Source: Actinomycetospora cinnamomea (GTDB lineage: Bacteria; Actinomycetota; Actinomycetes; Mycobacteriales; Pseudonocardiaceae). Taken from it: a stretch of DNA of 64,000 nucleotides. The translations under genes and the position numbers were made by a program. The notes below the pieces were generated by a model, which saw nothing but the letters and a program-made list of their open reading frames with translations, was not told the DNA's origin and did not search any database. How positions within the stretch are numbered: the stretch's first letter is position 1; every line of letters starts with the position of its first letter. Below are positions 57,039 through 64,000 of the stretch, in pieces. Location: the NCBI RefSeq assembly GCF_003096675.1, contig NZ_QEKW01000010.1, forward strand, positions 1 through 64,000, read 5' to 3'.

Positions 57039-58754
57039 ATGAGCACGACCGACACGCGCCAGCAGGACGAGGAGATGCGCCTGCGCGGCACCCCGGCGAG
57101 CCGCGGCGCCGCGGTGGGACCGGTCGTGCGGGTGCCCGCGCCGCTGGGCGAGCCTGCCGCGGGCCCCGAGGTGCCCGGCGAGCGCCGCGAGACCGAGGCC
57201 GCGCGGATCGCGCCCGCCGCGGCCGAGGTCGGGGCGCGGCTCATGGCGCTGGGCGGCCGTCCCGGGCTCGACCCGGAGGTCGCGAACGTGCTGTTCGCGA
57301 CCTCGATGATGGCCGAGGACCCGGCGCTGCTCGACGCGGCGACCGCCCAGGTGCGCGAGCACGGCACGCCGCCGGCCCGTGCGGTGTACGAGGCCGCCGC
57401 CCGCTTCGTCGCGCAGCTCCGGGCCGCGGGCGGCTACATGGCCGAGCGCGCCGGCGACGTCGCCGACGTCCGCGACCGCCTCGTCGCCGAGCTGCTCGGG
57501 GTGCCCGCACCCGGGGTGCCCCCGCTCGACGGGCCGTCGGTGCTCGTGGCCCGCGACCTCGCCCCGGCCGACACCGCGACGCTCGAGCCGGCCACCGCGC
57601 TCGCGCTGGTCACCGAGGAGGGCGGCCCGACCAGCCACACCGCGATCCTCGCCCGCTCGCTGGGCGTCCCGGCCGTCGTCGGGTGCCCCGGCGCGGCCGG
57701 GCTGGCCGACGGGACGCTGGTGCGTGTCGACGGGGCGGCCGGGACGGTCGAGACGGTCCCGGCGGGCACCGCCGTCGGAGCGGATCGCAGCGCGGCCGGG
57801 CCGACGACCGTCGACGGCCCGGTGACCACGACGGACGGGCACCGCGTGGCCGTCGTCGCCAACATCGCCGAGGCGAAGGACGCCGAGCGCGCCGCGGCGG
57901 TCGGCGCCGAGGGCGTGGGGCTGCTGCGCACCGAGCTGACCTTCCTCTCCGCGGCCACCGAGCCGTCGCCCCCGGACCAGCGGGCGGGCTACGCCGCGAC
58001 GATGGCGCCGCTGCACGGACGGCCGGTCACGGCGCGCACCCTCGACGCGGGCGCCGACAAGCCGGTCCCGTTCCTGGCCATGGCCCCGGAGCCCAACCCC
58101 GCGCTCGGGGTCCGTGGCCAGCGGGTGTTCGACCGCGGTGCGGCCGACCACGACGGGGTGCTCGACCGCCAGCTCGCCGCGCTCGTGGGCGGCGCGGTGG
58201 ACGCGGGCGTGCGCCTCAAGGTGATGGCGCCGATGATCGCCACCGCGGCCGAGGCGCGCCGCTTCGTCGCCCGGGCCCGCGCCGCCGGGGCCGGCGAGGT
58301 GGGCGTGATGATCGAGGTCCCGGCGGCCGTGCTGGGTGCCCGCGAGCTGCTCGCCGAGGTCGACTTCGTCTCCGTCGGCACCAACGACCTCACCCAGTAC
58401 CTGTTCGCCGCCGACCGTCAGTCGGGCGCGCTCGCCGGGCTCAACGACCCGTGGCAACCGGCGCTGCTGCGCCTGCTCGAGCAGCTCTGCCGCGAGGCCG
58501 CCGTGAGCGGGACGCCGGTGGGGGTGTGCGGCGAGGCCGCCGCCGACCCCGACCTCGCCGTCGTGCTGGTGGGCCTCGGCGTGACGTCGCTGTCGGCCTC
58601 GCCCGCGGCGCTGCCCGCGGTCGCCGCGCGGATCGCCGCCTCGGACCTCGACGCCTGCCGCCGCGCCGCGAGCGCCGCGCTCGCCGCGCCCGACGCCGCG
58701 ACCGCGCGCGCCTCCGCCGGCGCGGCCGCCTCCCCAGGTCTCACGTCCCCTTGA
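57039..58754 (+). CDS. ptsI: PTS enzyme I
   Basis: This 571-residue phosphotransferase starts the PTS relay from phosphoenolpyruvate. The swivelling domain has the active H200 in TEEGGPTSHTAILARSLG. The PEP-binding domain contains GVGLLRTELTFL, RTLDAGADKPVPF, GVMIEVPAAV, FVSVGTNDLTQYLFAADR and the active Cys in VCGEAAAD. It is divergent from the fructose operon, so EI and HPr belong to this locus. Its 3' end overlaps the convergent rtcB by 14 bases. Confidence 0.95.
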   Translation: MSTTDTRQQDEEMRLRGTPASRGAAVGPVVRVPAPLGEPAAGPEVPGERRETEAARIAPAAAEVGARLMALGGRPGLDPEVANVLFATSMMAEDPALLDAATAQVREHGTPPARAVYEAAARFVAQLRAAGGYMAERAGDVADVRDRLVAELLGVPAPGVPPLDGPSVLVARDLAPADTATLEPATALALVTEEGGPTSHTAILARSLGVPAVVGCPGAAGLADGTLVRVDGAAGTVETVPAGTAVGADRSAAGPTTVDGPVTTTDGHRVAVVANIAEAKDAERAAAVGAEGVGLLRTELTFLSAATEPSPPDQRAGYAATMAPLHGRPVTARTLDAGADKPVPFLAMAPEPNPALGVRGQRVFDRGAADHDGVLDRQLAALVGGAVDAGVRLKVMAPMIATAAEARRFVARARAAGAGEVGVMIEVPAAVLGARELLAEVDFVSVGTNDLTQYLFAADRQSGALAGLNDPWQPALLRLLEQLCREAAVSGTPVGVCGEAAADPDLAVVLVGLGVTSLSASPAALPAVAARIAASDLDACRRAASAALAAPDAATARASAGAAASPGLTSP

Positions 58755-59908
58755 CGTTCACGATCTGCCGCAGGGTGTGCCGGACCTCCACGAGCCCGGC
58801 GGCGTCGGCCATGACCACATCGACGTCCTTGTACGCAGCCGGGATCTCGTCGAGGAACGCGTCGGTGTCGCGGAACTCGATGCCCGCCATGGCCGCCCGG
58901 AGCTCGTCGTGGGTGAAGGTCCTGCGGGCCCTGGTCCGCGAGAACGCCCGCCCCGCCCCGTGCGGCGCGCTGCGCAGCGACACGGGCTCGCCCTTGCCGG
59001 TGACCACGTAGGACGCGGTGCCCATCGACCCCGGGATCAGGCCGGCGCGGCCCGTCGAGGCGTCGATGGCTCCCTTGCGCGAGACCCAGACCGATTCGCC
59101 GTGGTGCTCCTCGTTCTCGGTGTAGTTGTGGTGGCACGAGATGCGCTCCTGCTCCACGACCTCGGTGCCGACGAACTCGCCGGTCCGGCGGACCACCCGG
59201 TCCATCATCTCCTCGCGGTTGAGCAGGGCGTAGTGCTGGGCCCACCGCAGCTCGCGGATGTAGGGTCCAGAACTCCTCGGTGTCCTCGGTGAGGTAGGCG
59301 AGGTCCCGGTCGGGCAGGTCGACACCGGCACACGCCTCCCGGGCCACGGCGGTGTGCCGCTGGGCGATCTGGTTGCCCACACCCCGCGAGCCGGAGTGCA
59401 GGAACAGCCACACCCGGTCGAGGTCGTCGACGGTGACCTCGATGAAGTGGTTGCCGCTGCCCAGCGTGCCGAGCTGCGCCTCCCATCCCTTCTTGTCCCG
59501 CGCCGGGTCGAACCCGGCCTCCTCGGCGAGCGCCGTCAGCTCCTCGACCCGTGGTTCCGCGGTCGCCGCGACCTTGCGGTTGTGGTGGCCGGCGCCGAGC
59601 GGGATCGCCCGCTCGATCGCCTCCCGCAGCGGGGCGAGCGAGCCCTTCGCCCGGAGCTCGTCGACGTGGAACTGGGTCCGCACGGCGGCCATGCCGCAGC
59701 CGATGTCCACGCCCACCGCCGCGGGCATGATCGCCCGCAGCGTGGGGATCACCGACCCGACCGTCGCACCCCGGCCCAGGTGGGCGTCGGGCATCAGCGC
59801 GACGTGCGGGTGGATGAACGGCATCGTCGCGGTCCGCTCGGCCTGCTCGCGCGTGCCGGCGTCCAGGATCGACGCCCAGTTGACCAGGCGCTCACCGATC
59901 TTCTCCAC
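58741..59908 (-). pseudogene. rtcB: RtcB RNA ligase, single-base frameshift
   Basis: The protein would join RNA 2',3'-cyclic phosphate or 3'-phosphate ends to 5'-OH. From 59908 the frame has RTATMPFIHPHVALMPDAHL, GVDIGCGMAAVRTQFHV, GTLGSGNHFIEV and LFLHSGSRGVGNQIAQRH. At 59263-59265 the frame must shift: after EDTEEFWT the correct continuation YIRELRWAQHYALLNREEMM, then ISCHHNYTENEEHHGESVWV and VSRKGAIDASTGRAGLIPGS, is in the next frame to 58741. One extra C in ACCC explains it. All metal-binding residues are otherwise intact, so recent mutation or sequencing error is likely. Confidence 0.85.
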
Positions 59909-59973
59909 GCGTCCCTCCCTGCGCTCGCGGCTGTCGGACGCTCACCGGGGGGACGGCCCGGGCTCCGCCCGAT

Positions 59974-60618
59974 TCAGCCGGCGAGCCGCCCGCGCAGCGT
60001 CGAGACGCCCGGCCCGTCGAGGTCGTCGAGGTGCGCCGGTCGCCCCGCCATCACCATGATGAGCGCGAGCGTCGGGCCGGTGACGAGCGGGCCGTCGCCG
60101 GTCGCGAAGGGCCCGTCGGTGGCCTCCAGGCGCAGGCCGGCGACGAGCCGTCTGCTGTCGACCGTGAAGTCGCGGGCGGCGAAGAACCGGGCGACCTCGG
60201 TCGTGGCGGCGACCGGAGGGGTGCGGACGAGGCCCAGCGGGCGGCGGATGTCCTCGGCGTGGACGACGACCTCGCCGAGCCAGGCGGCCGTGTGCCCCGA
60301 CGGTGCGACGGAGCTGGTCGCAACGGCGCGGAAGCGCTCGAGGGTCTCGGCCGGGGTCGCGCCGCGGTGCTCGGCGAGGCGGCGGGCGTTGTGGACGGCC
60401 GGGTCGAAGCGCGCGCCGATCATGCTCGCGATCCAGCGCCACCGCCCGATGCTCGCGGCCGCGGTGAGGTGGGCGACGACCTCCTCGACGGACCAGTCGC
60501 CGCACAGCGAGGGGGCCGCCCACCGGTCGGGCGTGAGCGCGGCGAGGTCGCCGGCGAGCGCCGCGCGCTCGACGTGGGTGGCGGCCCAGAGGAAGGCGGC
60601 GTCGGTCGTCACGGTCAC
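59974..60618 (-). CDS. Maleylpyruvate isomerase/DinB-fold protein
   Basis: This 214-residue protein belongs to the mycothiol-dependent maleylpyruvate isomerase-like group of DinB-fold proteins. It has AALTPDRWAAPSLCGDWSVE followed by EVVAHLTAAA, the helix with metal-ligand His, and WLGEVVVHAEDIRRPLG further on. It may use mycothiol, the actinobacterial thiol, but the substrate is unknown. The start is GTG 60618 with GAAGGGA six bases upstream. Confidence 0.82.
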   Translation of the reverse strand: MTVTTDAAFLWAATHVERAALAGDLAALTPDRWAAPSLCGDWSVEEVVAHLTAAASIGRWRWIASMIGARFDPAVHNARRLAEHRGATPAETLERFRAVATSSVAPSGHTAAWLGEVVVHAEDIRRPLGLVRTPPVAATTEVARFFAARDFTVDSRRLVAGLRLEATDGPFATGDGPLVTGPTLALIMVMAGRPAHLDDLDGPGVSTLRGRLAG

Positions 60619-60682
60619 GGTGGTCCCTTCGTCGACGGGGGTGTCGGGGGTGTGACGGCCGGGAGCGCGCGGACTCATCGGG

Positions 60683-60761
60683 GCGTTTGCGCTCCGCGCT
60701 CGTGAGTGCTTGTCCGTGGTAGGGCACGGACAAGCGCTCACAGGCGCGGCAGCGCAAACGC
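60683..60761 (-). terminator. Long imperfect hairpin after the TetR gene
   Basis: Bases 60683-60718 and 60725-60761 are inverse complements over most of 36 bases with a six-base loop; the inner 17 bp (GTGAGTGCTTGTCCGTG) have one mismatch. The TetR stop codon lies in it. A nearly identical core forms the hairpin at 62515. Confidence 0.8.
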
Positions 60762-61322
60762 GAGGTCCAGGTGTCCCTCGAGGGTGGCGAGGGCGTGGTC
60801 GGCGTCGACGTGGCCGCCGAGCACGTGGATCGCCAGGCCCTCGACCAGCGAGACCAGGCCCGTGGCCGCGCGCTGCGGGTCGAGGGCGCCGGGCGCCCCG
60901 GCGGCGGCGACCTCGGCGGCGATCGCCTCCCGCATCCTCCGCGCGTCCTCGCGCAGCCGGGCCGCGACTGCCGGGCGGGTGGCGGCGTAGGCGTGGAACG
61001 CGATCGCGACCCGCCCCTCGAGCTCGCGGTCGGCGTCGACGGGCAGGAGCTGCACGAGCAGCGCCCGGACCCGGGCGCGGGGCCCGTCCGGGGCGGGCCC
61101 CTCCTCGAGACGGGCCTGCACGCGGGCGGCGACGACGTCGAGGGCGAAGACCATCATCTCGTCCTTGGTACGGAAGTAGTGCTGCACCATCCCGGCGGTC
61201 ACGCCGGCCTCCGCCGCCACGTGGCGCAGGCTCACGTCCATGAGCCCGCGCGATGCCGCCACCCGCAGCAGGGCGTCGGCGAGCAGCGTCCGGCGGGAGT
61301 GGGGATCGACCTGCTTCGGCAC
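60738..61322 (-). CDS. TetR-family regulator
   Basis: This 194-residue repressor has the N-terminal HTH (GLMDVSLRHVAAEAGVTAGM, then VQHYFRTKDEMMVFALDVVA) and a helical ligand/dimer domain. It is divergent from the P450 gene at 61391, with an inverted repeat CGTTGC-ACTT-GCAACG between them just before the P450 start. Repression of the P450 gene and perhaps of itself is likely. Confidence 0.9.
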   Translation of the reverse strand: MPKQVDPHSRRTLLADALLRVAASRGLMDVSLRHVAAEAGVTAGMVQHYFRTKDEMMVFALDVVAARVQARLEEGPAPDGPRARVRALLVQLLPVDADRELEGRVAIAFHAYAATRPAVAARLREDARRMREAIAAEVAAAGAPGALDPQRAATGLVSLVEGLAIHVLGGHVDADHALATLEGHLDLAFALPRL

Positions 61323-61360
61323 GTTGCGACTGTATTGCGTCGCCGTGCCGACCTGCTTTA

Positions 61361-61376
61361 CGTTGCACTTGCAACG
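61361..61376. promoter_or_regulatory. Inverted repeat, likely TetR operator
   Basis: CGTTGC-ACTT-GCAACG, 16 bp, lies 15 bases before the P450 start and about 40 bases from the TetR start. Its position would block P450 transcription. Confidence 0.65.
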
Positions 61377-61390
61377 CGAAGGAGGGCGCG

Positions 61391-62518
61391 ATGACCACGC
61401 CGCCGCTCGACCGGCCGGACCCCGTCACCCGCACCGACGGCGCCGACGGCACCCCGACCTGGCTCGTCACCTCGTATGAGCTGGTCGCGGCCGGGCTCGC
61501 CGACCCGCGGCTGGGGCTGGTGCCGCCCGGGGTCCCGGCCGACGAGCGCGCGTCGCTGTTCCAGGACGGGCCTGCGCACGCCCGCCTGCGGCGCCTCGTG
61601 GCCCGCGCGTTCACCCCGCGGCGGGTCGCCGCGCTCGCCCCGCGCATCACCGCCCTGGCCGAGCAGCACGTCGACGCCCTCGTCGCCGCGGCCGCGGGCG
61701 GGCCGGCCGACCTCGTCGACCTGCTGTCCGCCCCGCTCGCCGTGGGCGCACTCGGCGAGCTGCTCGGCGTCGACCTCGCCGACCACCCGCGCTTCCGGGG
61801 CCTCGTCGAGGACGCCCTGCGCGCCGACCCGGTGGCCGCGGCCGGCGACCCCGCGCTGCTCGCGGAGGCCGAGCGGGCGTGGGGCGCGCTGATGGCCTTC
61901 ACCGCCGAGCTCGTGGCGGCCGCGCGCGAGCGGCCGGGCGAGGACCTGCTCTCCGCGCTCGTGGCGGTGCGCGACGCCGACGACGGGCGGCTGTCCGACG
62001 GCGAGCTGATCGCGCTGGTCAGCGCGCTGCTGGCCGCGGGCGTGCTGACCGTGCGAAGCGGGCTCGCCGTCGCGGTGATCCAGCTGGTGCACGCGGACGC
62101 CGTCGCCGGGCTCGCCGACCGGCCGGCGGCCGAGGTCGAGGGGCTGGTCGAGGAGCTGGTGCGACGCCTCGGCGTCGAGGTCTTCCCGCGGTGGGCGCAG
62201 GACGACCTGGAGCTCGGCGGCGTCGCGGTCGCGGCGGGGGAGCGGGTGCTGCTGCGGATCGGGGCGGCCAACCACGACCCGGCGCGGTTCGCCGACCCCG
62301 AGCGGCTGTGCCCGGGACGGGCGGGCCCGCACCTCGGCTTCGGCCGCGGCCCGCACCACTGCCTCGGCGCCGCGCTCGCTCGCGTCGAGCTGACCGCGGC
62401 ACTCACGGCGCTGTCCCGCCGCGCGCCCGCCCTCCGCCTGGCCGTCCCGCTCGCCGAGGTGCCGTGGCACCGGGGCGAGGTGGACTCGGGCCCGACGGCG
62501 CTGTCGGTCCGGGTGTGA
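61391..62518 (+). CDS. Short cytochrome P450
   Basis: This 375-residue class I P450 (needs separate ferredoxin and reductase) has HARLRRLVARAFTPRRVAAL, an ExxR (ELVRR) and the heme loop LGFGRGPHHCLGAALARVEL. The I-helix is atypical: LLAAGVLTVRSGL replaces the usual AGxxT-T motif, leaving no acid-threonine pair. GGAGGG precedes ATG 61391. It is divergent from the TetR gene. The substrate is unknown, and the odd I-helix raises doubt about normal oxygen activation. Confidence 0.87.
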   Translation: MTTPPLDRPDPVTRTDGADGTPTWLVTSYELVAAGLADPRLGLVPPGVPADERASLFQDGPAHARLRRLVARAFTPRRVAALAPRITALAEQHVDALVAAAAGGPADLVDLLSAPLAVGALGELLGVDLADHPRFRGLVEDALRADPVAAAGDPALLAEAERAWGALMAFTAELVAAARERPGEDLLSALVAVRDADDGRLSDGELIALVSALLAAGVLTVRSGLAVAVIQLVHADAVAGLADRPAAEVEGLVEELVRRLGVEVFPRWAQDDLELGGVAVAAGERVLLRIGAANHDPARFADPERLCPGRAGPHLGFGRGPHHCLGAALARVELTAALTALSRRAPALRLAVPLAEVPWHRGEVDSGPTALSVRV

Positions 62519-62554
62519 GTGCCTGTCCGTGCCTGGGCACGGACAGGCACTCAC
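62515..62554. terminator. 19-bp perfect hairpin at the P450 3' end
   Basis: GTGAGTGCCTGTCCGTGCC (62515-62533) pairs exactly with its complement at 62536-62554 over a two-base loop. It contains the P450 stop and can also serve the convergent gene at 62566. Confidence 0.88.
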
Positions 62555-62565
62555 GAGACCGGAGG

Positions 62566-63377
62566 TCAAACCAGCTCCGAGTCGCGCACCTTCTGGAACC
62601 CGCGGGCCATGCGGCGCTTCGCCGCCGGGATGCGGTCGACCAGGCGCATGCCGGTGCGCTGGGCGAACACCGAGAGCGGGCCCACGACCGGGCGGCGGGC
62701 GGTGCCGCCGTCGTTCATGAACTCCAGCGACTCGCGCACCGCGAGCGACGCGTAGCGGCGCATGAGGTCCTCGTACTCGCCGACGGCCGCGAGCAGGGAG
62801 AGCTCGCCGTCGCGGACCCGCACGAGGCGGTCGCGCAGCTCGCGGGCGTCGCGCAGCGCGGTGTTGGCGCCGGCGCCGCGCCCCGGGGTCATGGTGTGGA
62901 TCGCGTCGCCGATCAGCGTCACCGTGCTCGGTGTCCATGGCGGGACGGGGTCGGCGGTGCGGATCGACAGGCCCACCGCGGCCCCCGGGTCGGCGTCGGC
63001 GACCAGCTCCAGCCACCGTGGGTCCCAGTCGGCACAGAGCTCGGCGGCGAGGGCGACGAGGTCGGCGCCCTCGCGCTCCAGGGTGTCGGCCGGCGCGAGG
63101 GTGCGCGAGGTGCTGACGCGGTGCGGTACCGCTCGGTGAGCATTGCGAGGGTGTCGTACGGGGCGGCGGTGGTGGCGACGAGCGTCGCGAAGAGCTCGGG
63201 GTCGAGGCACGCCTTCAGCGCGCGGGCGCCGTTGGGCGAGATGCCGACGCGGTAGCCGTGCAGCCCGGCGGTGCGGCTGCGGTCGCGCTCGTGGACGGCG
63301 GCCTCGATGCCGGCGCGGCGCAGGCTGTGGGCGAGGCACATCCCGCCGGTTCCCGCGCCGACGATCAGGACTTTCAC
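62566..63377 (-). pseudogene. FAD-dependent monooxygenase, internally deleted and frameshifted
   Basis: From GTG 63377 the frame gives the FAD Rossmann motif VLIVGAGTGGMCLAHSLRRA and HGYRVGISPNGARALKACLD, ending near 63125. The C-terminal half is in another frame: TLEREGADLVALAAELCADW, then TLIGDAIHTMTPGRGAGANT (the second FAD motif, GD..H.M.P..G.G) and YASLAVRESLEFMNDGG to 62566. The middle of a normal PHBH-type hydroxylase, some 120-150 residues with the substrate-binding sheet, is missing. The gene therefore cannot make a normal enzyme. It is coupled to the PadR gene by a GTGA overlap. Confidence 0.8.
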
Positions 63378-63988
63378 GGTGGCTCCTCCCCGCCGGACGC
63401 GGCCCGGCGTGCGGTGTCGATGAGGTCCTCGTAGGCCCAGGTCAGGGCGCCGGACTGCAGGTCGTCGACGAGCCCGGCGATCCAGGCGACGTCGGTCTCG
63501 AGGTGGGCCAGCGCGTACTCGGCCTCGACGAGGACGATGCGCGGCAGGTGCTCGCGGACGGCGTCGAGCTCGCGGCGCACGCGCTCCAGCTCGCCGCGGC
63601 GGTCGGACAGGCGCAGCGCCAGCGCGTCCGCCGCGACCTCGGGGGCGAGCAGCGGCAGGTAGGCCAGCGCGGCGGTGAACTCGGCGAACTCGTGGCGCGG
63701 CGCGGTGAGCATGTCGAGTGTCCAGGTCACCGCGAGCTCGCGGCCGGCGTCGGTGGCCGCGTACACGGTGCGTTCCGGGCGCGTCGCCTCCCGCTCGGTG
63801 CCCTGCGCGACGAGCAGCCCGTCGCGCACGAGGCGGTCGACCGTCTTGTAGAGCTGCGAGCGCTGGCCGACGTTGACGACCTGGTCCTTGCCGCGCTCAC
63901 GGATGAGCTGCTGCATCCGGTACGGGTGCATGGGCTCCTCCGCGGCGAGGGCGAGGACGGCGAGGGCGAGTCCGGAGCGTTGGGTCAT
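63374..63988 (-). CDS. PadR-family transcriptional regulator
   Basis: This 204-residue protein has the PadR winged helix (LAVLALAAEEPMHPYRMQQL, then SQLYKTVDRLVRDGLLVAQG and RPERTVYAATDAGRELAVTW). A C-terminal helical dimerisation domain of the longer subgroup follows. It lies upstream of, and overlaps, the broken monooxygenase gene, which it probably regulated. Its own promoter is at the window edge. Confidence 0.9.
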   Translation of the reverse strand: MTQRSGLALAVLALAAEEPMHPYRMQQLIRERGKDQVVNVGQRSQLYKTVDRLVRDGLLVAQGTEREATRPERTVYAATDAGRELAVTWTLDMLTAPRHEFAEFTAALAYLPLLAPEVAADALALRLSDRRGELERVRRELDAVREHLPRIVLVEAEYALAHLETDVAWIAGLVDDLQSGALTWAYEDLIDTARRAASGGEEPP

Positions 63989-64000
63989 GGTGTCCGGGAA

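Overview
The window is high-GC DNA, with GTG/ATG starts, 4-bp GTGA/ATGA overlaps between genes, WhiB, Lsr2 and WXG100 proteins. It comes from an actinobacterium, most plausibly of the Pseudonocardiaceae type. The right two thirds follow the gene order of the mycobacterial Rv3447c-Rv3410c region: eccC4, Rv3446c-like, two Esx proteins, rplM, rpsI, glmM, glmS, nnrD, alr, tsaE, tsaB, rimI, groES, groEL1, whiB, sigD, rsdA, guaB2, guaB3.

Bases 1 to about 18,890 are accessory. They hold an integrated element seen from inside one end. A large serine recombinase (17490-18860, minus) lies directly against the 3' two thirds of the ESX-4 ATPase gene eccC, whose 5' part is missing from the window, so the element has split eccC4. 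Next to the integrase is a compact module: a divergent promoter/operator region, an XRE-type regulator, an excisionase-like HTH gene, a chain of tiny overlapping genes, and an 861-residue primase-polymerase/ATPase replication protein. A cluster of eight GTC(G/C)GAC heptamers just past that protein is a candidate origin or operator. Farther left (1-11.5 kb) is a graveyard: decayed IS481 and IS256 transposases, four or five partial copies of a small HGG-motif gene, a headless patatin, a frameshifted HTH/CCCH protein. Intact cargo is also present: a double beta-trefoil lectin, a LuxR response regulator plus histidine kinase, Lsr2, and a membrane-anchored exported protein.

Bases 18.9-31.2 kb carry the ESX-4 remnant (eccC 3' part, Hsp70-like Rv3446c protein, two WXG100 proteins), ribosomal proteins L13/S9 and the amino-sugar genes glmM and glmS. 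Bases 31.2-45.5 kb are housekeeping: NAD(P)HX repair, alanine racemase, tRNA t6A genes tsaE/tsaB (tsaD is absent from its usual place after rimI), CIRCE-controlled groES-groEL1, WhiB, a BldM-like regulator without its phosphoacceptor Asp, sigma-D with its anti-sigma factor, and two IMPDH-family genes.

Bases 45.5-64 kb are more lineage-specific: a LAL-type LuxR regulator followed by a CYP102-like self-sufficient P450, a complete fructose PTS locus (HPr, IIBC, IIA, FruK, DeoR regulator, divergent EI), an rtcB with a one-base frameshift, a TetR/P450 pair with an operator between them, a gutted FAD monooxygenase and a PadR regulator. Strong hairpins close most convergent gene pairs. Several genes have a TANNNT box 6-7 bases before the start codon, which suggests leaderless mRNAs.
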